Both the position numbers and the translations under genes were made by a program. This document shows, piece after piece, positions 22,621-34,873 of a DNA stretch of 64,000 nt. Source of the stretch: Ophioderma brevispina (Eukaryota; Echinodermata; Ophiuroidea; Amphilepidida; Ophiodermatidae); contig JAMKCH010001606.1 in the NCBI GenBank assembly GCA_023653785.1, positions 1 to 64,000 on the forward strand, written 5' to 3'. The notes under the pieces are model-generated. The model did not search any database. It was not told where the DNA came from and worked only from the letters and a program-made list of their open reading frames with translations. Every line of letters starts with the position of its first letter. The stretch's first letter is position 1.

Positions 22621-25439
22621 TCTATCTCACTTCACAAGCTAGAAAAAATATAAAATTTTGAATCGGGCTGCCCCTTCTCAGTCTTCTGGCCGCCCGTTTA
22701 ACCTGTTACGTCCCAAACCAAAAACAAAAATGCTTCCGATGCTTAGGCCTATGGGCTGCTGAAATATTTGTCCCGGGGGGGGGGTGGGGGGTTTCAGGCT
22801 TGGGACTGATTTTGTCTCTCGAATTTGCCTGGGAACTTAAATTTTGAAACGTTGCAGGCTTAGGAAATTATTGGCTCATTTGATCTTTCTGGGGCAAACT
22901 TTTCCAAATGGACCTTAGAAGACACTATCGTGATTTATCCAAAGATTAAAAACTTTGCAGGAATAACTTAAAAGTGGAATCTCGTAAGTTACTTTGCTTT
23001 TCCAAACTTTTGTCACTTTTATATACACCAAACTAAAAGTCAAAAGGTAAAAATTGTCCTTCAATGACTTTTAGCCACATTCAACACACTATTTACATAA
23101 CTAAGCTATGGCAACACTTCACACATTTTGGTTTGCCTGATGTGGTTACCCTTTTGGTTAAAGTTTTGAATTATATCAAATTATTTGGAGCTCTGTATGG
23201 GCTATAGTGACGAAACTTAGGGATGGTATGAGGGTAAGAGGTTCTCTTGACCTGAGTAGTCTTTCAGACAAAAATAATAATAAGCATATTATGCAAAGAC
23301 AGAAAATGCATTTTTGGTTGATTGAAGAGGCTAAAAAGATGGGGCCTCTACCAAATCAAAGCTAACAGCTAAGACTTCCATGACATATTGCTGGGACATT
23401 CATATACAATTTCTGCGCTCATTTGCTAATTTTATGCATAAAAAAGAAAATGCATTTTTGTTGTAGCTCTAAAATGGTACCCGAATTCTGCTTTAATAAA
23501 TTGTTGTAGCTAAGACGTTTCATGCACAATTAGTTGCTGGTGACATTGCTATTTGATAAGCTATTGCATTCATGAGTTGGCGATCTTGTATAATGGTATC
23601 CATCCACCAAGTGACATCTGGTTACGAGGACGGTCATATCACACCTCATTTCCTGCTACACTTAAATCACCTACGTTCAAACATCCCAGCTCAATCAAAT
23701 ATGGTTAGCGCCATTGAATATGAAACATAAAACTTAATCATGCTGATTCCTGAAGATTGGCATCACACATCTGATCCTTTTGTAAATGAAGGCTTGCCCG
23801 TTTTTGGACAGAATTTTTACAATCACTACATAGTCAAAATATCTCAGTATCAAGGCTGATTAAAAAATCATCGAGTCCCACTGACCGTGGAGTGGTCATC
23901 TGCCGTCTCGGTTTGTGATGGGCGCCCAAGTTCACCAAGGTCATATGAGGTCACCACATGTCCCCCACCCCCCCCAGTCCTTTCCAACCCTTCCACCAGT
24001 TACATCATCGTGACGTAGCCCTTACAAAACTCATACGGCATGCAATATATTAAGGTTACAGTTTAACACAGACACAGTACACAGACATATGACCAGAGTA
24101 ATCCCCATATGCCTATCTGCAATTCTTGCATACAAGACAAAAAAACAAAAACGACCCGTGATAAATTTCAATAATATCAAGCACTTTCCTACTTTAACAA
24201 AACTTGTGTACTTATTGGTTTTTAACCTCAAAATTTAATCATACCCTGTGGGGGGGAATAAAAATGGAAGGTTGATTTATCATAATGTTTCACCTTTTTA
24301 ATATGTGGTTTGTTTTCGTTAACTGCTATTGTTTTGCTTTTGTTTATTTTATCAGGAACAGGGAAAAAATATGTGTCATGCATACCCTTCAGATATAGGA
24401 GTCATTTCTGCTACATAACATAATGCAATGAGCCAAATGTTTGGCTTTTTTAGTATAAAAATGGACCAAAAGAAAAAATGCATAGCACCCATTGTTAAAA
24501 ATAAACACAAAACCAATAGGGATAGTGGGTCCCAAATAGGTTTGGCCGATTATTTTGGTAAAAAACAAATAAGTGTAGCATAATATAATGACCCTAAGAT
24601 TGAACCTCTGACTGAACCTTGACCTCATCGTTACTCCACTCGACCCCTTGTCTCAATGTTAAGCATACCAGTATGAAAAACTTGATCCCTCACTGCACTA
24701 AAAAGATACTCCAGTAAGATTTGAGAAGTGTACCAAAATGGTATAAGTCACTAAATGTTTTGCACACTAAACAGACCCATGACTCATCTGACCCCAGGGT
24801 CTTTCCGATTGCATCGAATTACCCAAAAAAAATAGTACAATAGTTTTTTTGTCAAATCGATGTGAGACCAAAAAGTTTCTTTGGCCCTATCTTAGGGTTT
24901 AGTTTCAATTTTTGCCTCTCCATAAAGGCATGCTTTGTCAATGGTTTTTAAGACTGTATTAATTGTGTATGTCATCCCTGGTTCAGTATAGAGACCCAGG
25001 TTGAAACTTGAGCTTTTTTTATGTTTTACTTCTTGTTTCTAACTTCAATAAAGATGACAATATATACACAATAATAACATATCACACCCTATTCTACAGT
25101 AGTAAAAATCAATTTATTTCATACTTGCAATTCCAAAGAACCATATAAGGATTGGTTTATTTTTTGATGTCATAAAAAAGTATATGAAAATCAAGATACA
25201 AAACACTAGACTTTTGTGTTCACTTGAAAACATGAATTGTCATTACTTCACAAAGAACATCACACAGATACTTGGTGTGTCAGTATGAGTAATCACACCT
25301 TTTAAAAGAAAACATTTCCTGCAACCACCAACAAACGACATTAAGTTAATTAGTTGAGCCTGTGTAACTGATCTGGGCAGCGTGCATCCATGATACGGAC
25401 CTCCTAACATGGCCCGCTTAGGCCTGGGGGGCAGATTGG
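22621..25439. other. Non-coding stretch, no gene recognised
   Basis: A G-run lies near 22775. A piece related to the DR1-bearing dispersed family occurs around 23890-23970 (GTCTCGGTTTGTGATGGG, then AAGGTCATATGAGGTCACC). The remainder is AT-rich and unassigned. Confidence 0.45.
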
Positions 25440-25682
25440 GAACAAACAATCAGGAGTTTTCATCCTACTCTTATTCCAACCTGGATGTGATGTACCTGTA
25501 CGTTATGACTCTCTGTACACAGGTAAACGCTTAACTTTCCCACTACTAAGAACGGGATTTTCATTATGCATTTGCCCATTCCAACGTCCAAGTGAAACCA
25601 TGGAAAAGCGTATTAAGATATTTAATCATTGCTTGTATACATACAAATCCAGAATTGAATACCCAATAAATCACAGTAATGT

Positions 25683-25762
25683 CCCTACCAAACCTGGGAT
25701 TTCCGAACCTGGGAAATTTGCACGACAGCTAGCACCCTGACCACTAGGCCAAGCTCTACCAT
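25683..25762 (-). repeat. tRNA-like head of a SINE or tRNA pseudogene
   Basis: On the minus strand GAGCTTGGCCTAGTGGTCAG contains an A box (TGGCCTAGTGG). About 35 nt later GGTTCGGAAATCC is a B box with one extra base. The spacing and the closing CCCAGG...CCTGGG-like arm resemble a tRNA, but the anticodon and acceptor stems do not fold properly. Sequence continuing to about 25440 could be the SINE body; no second copy was found in the window to prove this. Confidence 0.6.
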
Positions 25763-27393
25763 AAACCATCAGTAGCATATGACCACCTCATTACTACATT
25801 TGCGCCTCAAATGCGTGAGGTTGTCCATAAGCCTTTACGAACAAAGACACTGATAAGATGATATTTAAAAATAAGCTGTGGATCAAATCAGCAAGCTAAG
25901 ATGTTTGCTCTAGTCTGTATGCATAATAGTTCTCTATATAAACTCTATAGACCCATCATATTATGCTATCAATAGCTTTCTCAACAACGACCCATTATTT
26001 TGCATAGAACAACTTGGCCTCTGGCCTTTGTTCTTCAACCTTAAATGGCGCTTGGTTTCAATTTGTCACAGAGATCCGTTCAAAAAATCAACACACACCT
26101 TTATTCTCTAAACTTACTTAACATATATACAGAGTTAAGTTACAATCTGTTACAGTTACAATGTACTTATAGATATTGCTGCAATGTCGCTGTTGTATTT
26201 GTCATTTGGGATATAATTGCTCTTTTTTTCTATGTGAAGTGCCTAGAGACCGAGGGTCGCACGTTTCCTGAAATCTTGGTGGGTGGGTGCCCCTTGACGA
26301 GACGAAGACGAGTTTTATATTGGTTGTGGATCACAGGTCCATCGGTGGTCCATTCAAGGTCAAGGAGGTCAAATGGGGTAAACGATGGTGTATGGACAGA
26401 ACACTTTGTGGGGGTAGAGATTTGTTGATAAGCCGGGTCATTCAAGCCAGTTGATCGTGAAATCCATGTGATCGCGAAACCCGGGACTGCCTGGTATATA
26501 TTACTATTGATTTAATCCTTCATTTAAGTAAGCAAAATAATTAGTTTAGTGGAAGTGGGCTGTGTAATCCATCAAATAGCAGTCCTTTCCACTGCTAAGT
26601 CTTTTGTCTGCTTATTGATAGGTTGCAGGCTAGAGGAAAAATATTTAGTTAAACTGTACATGCACATAGAACATAGCAAGTTTACTATCTTTTTGATACA
26701 AGTATCAACTACTGAAGCATAACCAACCAAGGGTATAACACACCGATAACAACAATGCTGCTGCTTCAATTATCTTGGTGGCTTAAATTTGCTGAGTATT
26801 TGTTCCCTATATTTTGAGACAAATAAAAGTATTCTGGACCAAATCGGTGAAATTTGTGTATGATGTATTATCTAACACGGAAAGCAACACCCAGCTATGA
26901 GTATCCAGGCATATTAAGTTAACGCCAATTGATGGACATACTAAGAAGGATTAAACATTCGATCCACTTTTGAAATTCTGCCTATACCACCGTTTGATAT
27001 TTAATTATGTACGCACAATTGCTTAGGCCCTTAACAAGCAGTTAGCTTGTTTCAAGGTATAGCTTAAGCCCAGTCCGCAGCGAGCGATTGGCGTGCGCAA
27101 ATACCGTATTTTGAAATCGCTCAATGCGACTGAAGTATATCATGGGCTTTTTAGGCCACTCGGCAAGCATGCAGTGCTGTTTGCATTGAGACAGTAATCA
27201 TGTTATCATGTTACAATATTAAGGTTTCAACACTGATGTTCCTCAACTAATTTGCTTTGCAAACTCAAATCATCAAGTCCAATCTGTAGACCATTTCTGG
27301 TCAAATTGTCATATAATTGTACATATAGTAACAAACGGTAGATTATCAGGACTCATTTCAAAGACTACAAAAATACAGGTAAAGGAGAAAGAG
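25763..27393. other. Non-coding stretch, no gene recognised
   Basis: A 127-codon plus-strand frame at 26045-26428 has no recognisable motif. Nothing else could be assigned. Confidence 0.45.
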
Positions 27394-27490
27394 GTTAGTG
27401 ATGTTCCAATCATAAAAGAGTTTAGTGACGTCCAATCATAGAAGAGTTTAGTGACGTCAATCATAGAAGAGTTTTTGTGACGTCCAATCT
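27394..27490 (+). repeat. Four-unit tandem array with CRE-like and CCAAT motifs
   Basis: Four units of about 26-31 bp follow the pattern GTGACGTCCAATCATAGAAG + AGTTTA. The first unit has GTGATGTTCCAATC and the third GTGACGTCAATC. Each unit has a TGACGTC (cAMP-response-like) core, and three have an overlapping CCAAT. A regulatory role is only a possibility; no transcript could be linked to it. Confidence 0.75.
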
Positions 27491-28039
27491 ATGCTTTATC
27501 GGTATCGGCTGATTTATTTGTCATGTATGAAAGTGTAAATATTAATACATCATGTATGGCCCACAGCCATTCTTATAAAAATCTTCAAAGATACAAATGT
27601 AAGGGACAATGATAAAGACCAAAGCCCATACATACATTTGCACATGTTATTCCAAGTGCAAACACACACAAGGCTACAATGTATACTTTACACTGTGGGT
27701 TCTCATCTACATAAAAATTAATATTTTTTCTAATAAATAAATCTCTTCAGAGTATTTCAATCTGACTTTACAATGATACTTTGGTGACATTACACTACAG
27801 AATACTACTGCCATTTGATGTTTGTGGAAATTTCCCAACAGATAGAGCCTTATATGGAAAACCATCTTTTTTCTCTTCTTGGTCATTATTTTTTTTAATT
27901 AGCAATAAGAAGAGCTACATTGCAAGCACACCCCCGAGCAAACTATACAGCTTTCAAGAATCCGAACCTAGATTATTACACTTGTGTAATACTTCTACTA
28001 CTACAACAACAACAGTATGATAAATGCTAATTGGAAGAT

Positions 28040-28328
28040 CAAGGCTGGTATTCTCAAAGGGATTCTAACTTTAGACCTTGGGTTAAACCAGGGTTAGTCC
28101 TACATAGCGAATCTTTTTTCCTTTCAACATACTCTGAACGTTGAAAAATAACGGGTGAGAAATTCCTCAGACGGGCCGAAATGGCCCATTTATTATGAGA
28201 CTGCGGAATTTTCACGCCATTGCAGCAAACCTTTAGAGTATGCGAAATAATAAAAGGTCCATTCTTGTAGGACTACCCTGGTTTAAACCTGGTCTAAGTT
28301 ATAACCCCTTTGAGAATACCAGCCTGTG
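28040..28328. mobile_element. Foldback MITE (289 bp)
   Basis: The left arm has CAAGGCTGGTATTCTCAAAG, then GGTTAAACCAGGGTTAGTCC. The right arm, read as reverse complement, gives CACAGGCTGGTATTCTCAAA, then GGTTTAAACCAGGGTAGTCC. The arms are about 65-70 bp with small gaps. The interior is non-coding. Confidence 0.75.
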
Positions 28329-28443
28329 TTTTATCTCTGTGGCAAAAGAAATCCTGATCTCGGCACACGAGCAGACACATGCTGTACATACACTATGTAT
28401 CATAACACACTGCACTGTATCATACAACATAAGCCTTACTGTT

Positions 28444-28649
28444 GAATTCTAGGTTAATAACTGCGCCTTTACTTCCTTGCAAGAAAAATGGGACAAATCA
28501 ATGCACCGCGACTGAGATTTTGGATGCGCTATGCCACGAGCTCCGCAAGAGCAAGTGCATTGGACAGCATCAAAATTTAGTGCAAGTGCATTGGATTTGT
28601 CCCATTTTTTCGAGCAAAAGTAAATGGGCAGTTATTAACCTAATTCTAC
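28444..28649. mobile_element. Foldback MITE (about 206 bp)
   Basis: The left arm AGGTTAATAACTG...AAAAATGGGACAAATCAATG is matched by the reverse complement of the right arm, AGGTTAATAACTG...AAAAATGGGACAAATCCAATG. The arms are about 70 bp with a short centre. It lies about 115 bp from the preceding foldback element but has a different sequence. Confidence 0.75.
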
Positions 28650-31600
28650 AACGCCGAAACAACAAATTTTACCTTAATTAGGAATAAACAGTTTTTAAAA
28701 CTATATTTATCATAGAGATTAAAAACAACTTCCCCCTGAGAAAATAAATCAGTCCCTGTCCGGCGCGTACGTTCGAAGGCACATTACGCAGTACGCGAGT
28801 GGCAATTAGACATTTTTCCATCCACTCGCGCTACTTCGCGTATTTATAACGGCTTCACTGATTGGCTGCTGTATATGCGTAAATACGCCGAGTGTATGAT
28901 ACTTAATAATCACTGTTTTTGATGCATTGTGAGATACGCAAAAGGCACAAAATTCTACGTTTCATATACCACAAGCATCAATGTTTTGAATGCATGTAGA
29001 ATGACCAAAGGACAAAATTAGATATATTTTCATATTCCACATGCATCAAAACAATGATTTGATTTGTACATCAGCAATAAAACTTTCTTACGACTGTGCC
29101 TCACTATTTAATGTTATACCCACTACAGTAATGTTCGGTCTCAAGTTAGAGGGTGTTTCCAGTTTTCATTGTATCACCTTCGTCGTGATAAGTAATATTT
29201 AGTCAATTACAAGCAACACATGTTAAGTCTGCATAAATGCAGTCACCCACATCTGGCACTTTTATATGGCAAAAGGCGTAACTTGAGTACCGCCCTTTTT
29301 TGCCTTGAAAGAGCCAACCACGCAAAACCAATGCCATTATGGATACATTTTTTCTTTTTTAAATGTTGAGCCTAAGTAAATGCCTAAAAATATTTGTTAC
29401 AAAATTAATGTATCCCAGAATGCATTGTTTTGCAGGACAACCCTTTCAATGCAAAAGGTGTAACTCGGTTAACGCCATTTTGCCATAAAAAGGGCCGATC
29501 TCCTTGAGACCAACAGAGTATAAATGTGGCCCAGTTTTTTTAGTTTTTGCCAATTTTGGTGCTGAATCATACTATCGGTCCATTCTCTTGGCACTGTAAT
29601 GGATCAATAAATCCCCAGAAGTCCAAAAAGTGGCTAAACGGTTTTCAGTTTGAGAAAGTGAGAATACAGAACCTAAGCATTTTTAAAATTGAAACTTTTC
29701 TCAAACCAAACAAATGTGAGTGACTGTGAGTACTTTTTTCCAACAGAAACCCTTTTCAAAATCTATTTAGTAATCAATAGCCTCATAAAGGCCTACATGG
29801 ATCTAATAGTTTTATCATTCTAAGTACACATACCCTGAGTGTACATTAGGCATTGCCCATTTACAACACATGCCAAATCATGTTCGGTATCCGTCAGCCC
29901 ATTACTGATTTACAATGGAAGGATGTTGGTATGTCTTTCAGTCCTCTGATACTATTGCTTATTATGATACGCGGCCAAAATATTTTACAAAGAAAAATAA
30001 CTTAAGCATGACAGATTGCTGCTATCTGATTTTCAAGAATACAAGAGGATAAGGCCACTGAGATAATTTCATAAAATACAAGCCAAGCATCTAGCAGAGG
30101 ACCTTAACATTATAATGATAACAGTTTCTTTAAGAGTCCAACACTGACACATTTTTGCTATAAAGTGGTGGCAGATTGGAAACTAAGTAAGTTTTAAGTC
30201 TTATTATACGAGGGTGATTTGATACTGGGATCAAAAATATAAAGATGTGAGATAGACTCATAACTGGATAAGAATTGTGTACCTTTACATAAAATGGTAA
30301 ACTTCATACATTTTTTTTGTCATAAAATTAAAATCTGGCTCATTGAAGAGGAAAGTTTGAAATGTGGCTTCCTTTGAAGAGTCACGATAAAAAATTAAAC
30401 ATTGGAAATCATTCAATGAACCTACCATGGAAAAACCAAAAACAAGTCAACAAAAACAAGCAGACTTACTCTATCCCTGGTAGACAAAATAACATAGTGT
30501 AAATAACCTAGGTGTAAGATAGCTACACTCTGTTTGAGCTGAAGTTTGAGGGTGACAATCGCTGCCTGCTTTAGTTTTTCTTGCCCTTGAATGCACGCAA
30601 CAACCTCCGTAATTGCAGCATTTAACGCACACAAATAAAGGACTGCGCAATCGAAATGCTAGAGCGACTGCAGAGTGGCGTTATGACGTCACCCTTGAAC
30701 TTAAGAAAGAATTGAGTATAGTGAAGTTACTTTCTTTCTACAACAACATGGTAGTAATTGAGTCCTGTCCTGGGACCGAACCTCCTGAGATGACTAAGAA
30801 TGACTGGTGGTCATGTAGATTTCCGTTTTTTTCAGATTTATTGATCAAGAATTGGTATGTCAGTTCAATACTCCTTCAACCATGAAGTACAATGTGCACC
30901 TCACTACATTTCTGGAGGTTGTACAGGCCTTCAACTGATATCACTGATGACAAATATGCCTAACAGCTAGCAAGTGGCCAAATAACTTCCAGAAAAATTG
31001 GTGATTTTCATTTTGTGCTTCAAGTCCAAAAAGTGTATATATTTGTGGTCGTTGCTTACAACCTGCCTAGTCGTAAAATTAAGCTATTTCACCCAAAGAG
31101 ATTCCTTTAACTGCCAAGAAGATAATAATGAATGTTGCACAAATGGCATAATTACATCACACCTACCTTTGCACATACTTTGTATCAATGGGGTGCATTA
31201 GAATCCCAGAAAACAAATTGTGTTATTTGCCCTTTCCCGACCCGACCCAAAAAATCGAAAAATCCTGTCGCGTTTTTTTTTTTTTTTTTTGAGAGTGCAA
31301 AATCTCATTTTGAGAAGTTTATGGACATAATCACTGCTTTTTCTAAATGTTGTTCCAATAACGATGAAAACAACCTGAATATACCCCTTCGGGTGGTACA
31401 TATTGCCCATCTGTCTGCCCCGAAATCATAGAAGTTTGTGTCTGAATATCTAACCTGTACAGTCCAGTCGGTTCCAGTATCGGGGACTTTATTTCTGTTA
31501 CTGATGATTTTAAGTTGGGATTTTTAGAAAAGAAAATCACATCTTAGTCACCATCGCAAAAATTCATCCATCGGCAATTCAGGGAAAATCCCCATTTGCC

Positions 31601-32565
31601 ATCTTGAAATATAGTCCAAAATGATTGAGGAGTAGATCGGCATACACCTTTGTGTCCAGTTATAGCCTCGTCTTTAGGATACAAGGGTTAAAAAAACAGT
31701 ACTTTTCCCCATAAAAACGACAGTAATTGACATCGCGTGCGTATTAATCTCAATGTGAAGCGGTGGCTTTTGCAACATGCGCAGTAAAGCCGAAAATTGG
31801 CTGCGCGCATGTCATTAACAATAAATATGGCGATCACTTTCCAATGTACTGGAAAGTAATCCAGCCGCTTTTGAGTACGATTTATATGCACTTTGAGCTT
31901 GGATTTTTACAAAATCATTACTGATGGATTAAAATGTATATAATCTTTACTATATCTGAAGTTTTAACCAAATTGATTGTAATGTTTTTTTATGGGAATA
32001 TCGCCGAATTCGTTGTAGTCAATGAAGTGGGCGATCGCCCTATTGCACTAGCTATAAATAGCCAAACGGTTTTCAATGGACAAAATATACATTTACAAAT
32101 TATAACATCGAAAACTAAGCTAAAATCAATTTTGATTTTACAAAACATAAATAATAGACGCTTGTTTTGTTACAAATCGAGGACTATGAAGAAGAGGTTT
32201 GGATTTGGGGTTTACTTTCATTTTCGCTGAAATCTTCGTGTATGAACTGGTCGCTATACTATTTTCAAACACAACATGCATAGGCTATCATGTACAAAAC
32301 CAGCTTGCATATTTCCTTCCTTAAAAAAAAAAAAAAAAAACAATAGCGACCTACCGACCCAAATTTTTTTGGGGTTTGAAAGGGCAACAAACAATTAATT
32401 TTTCTTGGCCTTATTCTGTTAACAGAATAAACACATGATACAGAGTACTAGCCTTGTCCAAATCTGGTGGGAGAGAGAGGAGAAACAAAGAAGAAGAAAG
32501 AAGGGGGCCCTCTTCTCTTCCACCTATTTATCCTTTTGCTCTTTTGCACCTTGCTGAGACACACA
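28650..32565. other. Non-coding stretch, no gene recognised
   Basis: Two loosely repeated phrases occur: a CAAAATT...CATATTCCACATGCATCAA pair near 28940-29060, and a GGCAAAAGGCGTAAC / TGCAAAAGGTGTAAC pair near 29270 and 29450. Poly-T (31265-31282) and poly-A (about 32323-32340) runs bound a candidate inverted-repeat element. No protein motif was seen. Confidence 0.45.
31215..32395. repeat. Candidate 1.2-kb element with short inverted ends
   Basis: Left AATTGTGTTATTTGCCCTTT then CGACCC. Right, as reverse complement, TAATTGTTTGTTGCCCTTTC followed by a GGGTCGGTAGGTCGC stretch. A homopolymer T-run follows both ends in the inverted reading. The ends are imperfect and no target duplication was found. 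Confidence 0.35.
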
Positions 32566-33144
32566 CAGTGGGCACAAAAAGTATCTTGGCATTTTTTGTG
32601 ATCAGTAGTGTGCCAAAGTCCAATGATTTTGAAAGTTTTTCGAAATATACATTTTTATTGCCTATGTCTTTGCGCTTTCATTTAACACCTCGCTTGTAAA
32701 AAGCGTGCAAAAATGACTGAATAGAATGCCCGAAAGGTGCAAAACTCCCAAATCAGAAAAGTTGCAGTTTTTTTATTTTTCAATGGTCACTGTGTGATAC
32801 AACACAATAATATGTGGTGTATTGATTTTTACCACAAATAGTTTCTGACTGCTGAGCTAGAAGCCTACTTGCAATATTGATTGTTGTTTTTAATTTTTGA
32901 CCCCGTATTTGTAATTGTGTATGCATGACCAGTAATTACAAAAAAACTGCAAACTTTTGGTTTGACGGGGTTCGCTTCTTTCGGCGTCTATCTCATCATT
33001 TTTAAATGCTTTTTTTAGAGGCAAGGTGTTAAATGAAAGAGCAAGATCTCGGCAACAAAATGTATGTTGTAAAAACTTCAAATGTATCGGACTGGGGCAC
33101 AATACTGATCAAAAAACATGCCGAGATACTTTTTGTGCCAACTG
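32566..33144. mobile_element. Tc1/mariner-like MITE with long terminal inverted repeats
   Basis: The termini are CAGTGGGCACAAAAAGTATC and, reverse-complemented from the right, CAGTTGGCACAAAAAGTATC. The arms stay similar for about 140 bp, sharing GATCAGTA, ATACATTTT and TCTTTCATTTAACACCT-like blocks. TA follows the right end (33145-33146); the left flank is CA, so the duplication is not perfect. The 579-bp element has no coding content. Confidence 0.75.
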
Positions 33145-34104
33145 TAGACATACTATGCTGAAACTACAGTAAAATAACATGACTGCAGTAATTAATGGTG
33201 TGTAGGCTTGTACACTCGTACATTATCAGTGGTCACTTGTAGGCAAAACAGTTCATAGCCAAATCCAATTGGTCCACTAATTATTCTAATAGCCCACTTG
33301 GGAGTTCACTAATAGGGGACTTCATTAATAAATTAATAGGGGACTTCATTAATAAATTGGATTTCCTTTGGTCACCCATTCATAAAGTTAGCTGGTTTCA
33401 CACTTCCCTACTTCTTGTTCCCTAATGGTTTGGTTCCATGAAATGTGTGGTTTTATTTTCCTTCTAGTTCCAAACAGTATAGCCTAATTACTTAGCCCAA
33501 AAAGCACAAATAATCTGTGACTGCAGACAGTACTGAGGGAGTAATGTCCTTATTTTAGGGCCATGGCCAATTTTGTGTACAAGATAACAGATACTTGATC
33601 TATAAGAGCATTTTAAATTAATGCAAGAATACAATGCTGGGTTGCGTATTACAAACACAAGCATCCCAATGACTTGCTCAAGTCTAACAGATTATATATA
33701 ATTGTATAAAGTAATTATGCCAGCACAAACACCAAATAGCACACATGAAAATGTAGAGACCCCTTACAAGAAGAAAATTGACATGATTTTTAAGGCTGAA
33801 TTATCTTCTGAATACTGCATGCAACCTGTAGGAGAGATTCTCATCACCATTCAAGGTTTGCTACCATGTTGTCACAGAAGAAACTTTGGCATTATACTAA
33901 GGTCACTTTCCAATATCTGCATTTGTGAGAAGTGTTACCTTGGTGCTTGTCCTGTAAAGAATAGAAACAAAATTATGTCAGCAAGTCAATAATAAAATTT
34001 CAAAATAGAGCTAAAAATAACGAAATTCCACTATTTGAAAATCATCAAATAAGTTTTGTCATTTCTAAAACTGTTGGAGGTTGCGCTCAAAATCCACTTA
34101 TCCA
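33145..34104. other. Non-coding stretch, no gene recognised
   Basis: A 24-bp unit, AATAGGGGACTTCATTAATA + AATT, is repeated twice at about 33312-33358. A 96-codon plus-strand frame (33702-33992) has no recognisable motif and is not called. Confidence 0.45.
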
Positions 34105-34520
34105 AATACATCGCAGTCCTCGGACTGCTAGTGTCTCCGTCGCGGTTTGTGAATGATAGGTATCAAATGACCTTTGACCTTGATATATGATCTTTGGCCT
34201 TATATGCAAATGAGGGTTTGTCTTTAATATCCATAAACCAAGATTGATTCTAATTGAACTTAAACTTTCAATTGAGGTCATTTACATTTTTAGCAACTTG
34301 AACTCACATGACCTTTGACCTTGGTCTTTGATCTCATCAACAAATGAGGGATCCCATGTTGCATCTATGACTAAAGCTTGGTTTAAATCCATCAAAGTAT
34401 GTGGTTATTACAGGCAAATGTTGACCCTTTTTCACAACAGACAACAACAGACTACAACATCATCATCATCATCAACAGACAACAACAGTGGACAAAGTGA
34501 TCCCTATGTGTCTTCCTGAC
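34105..34520 (+). repeat. DR1-bearing dispersed repeat (family C)
   Basis: This starts with TCGCGGTTTGTGAATGATAG and contains two perfect TGACCTTTGACCT motifs (34168-34180, 34309-34321) about 140 bp apart in similar contexts, followed by CAACAAATGAGGGATCCCAT. It ends in ACAACAGAC/CATCATCAT simple repeats and ACTTAAGGCAGGCAACACA. The same layout is present at 48545-48985. Confidence 0.75.
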
Positions 34521-34740
34521 TTAAGGCAGGCAACACAAAAATTAGCAATAAATTGCATAATTTAATTACTGATAGTTTAGTTTGTATGTATAATTTTATC
34601 TGACATGAGTAACAGAAAGTTAACAACATTCATGTTAAAGGGCCGTAAATTTTAAAAGAAACCATTACAAAATTACAGTTGTTTTAAATTCAATACAAGA
34701 TATAATATTTAAAGCTTAAAAGATTAGAATAGTCTTTTCT

Positions 34741-34873
34741 TTACATTATTGTTAACCTACCTCTGGTTTGAAGGAGGTTTTGCCTGGCTTTAATAAAGGC
34801 CATAATATCAGCATCAGCTCTTTTGTCACCAGTTAACTGGATAGTGGAACGGCTACTTGTAACATCAGATGAC
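34741..34873 (-). CDS. KIF6: KIF6 terminal exon: LTGD...FIKARQ tail
   Basis: The acceptor is CATACCTGCAG. The exon reads SSDVTSSRSTIQLTGDKRAD then ADIMAFIKARQNLLQTRG, close to the very end of KIF6 (LTGD...DIIAFIKARQSIL). The frame stays open to a TAA at 34741-34743, giving a tail of similar length to other KIF6 proteins, so this is probably the last coding exon. A consensus donor (GTAGGT at 34755-34760) allows the alternative that another exon follows. Confidence 0.88.
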
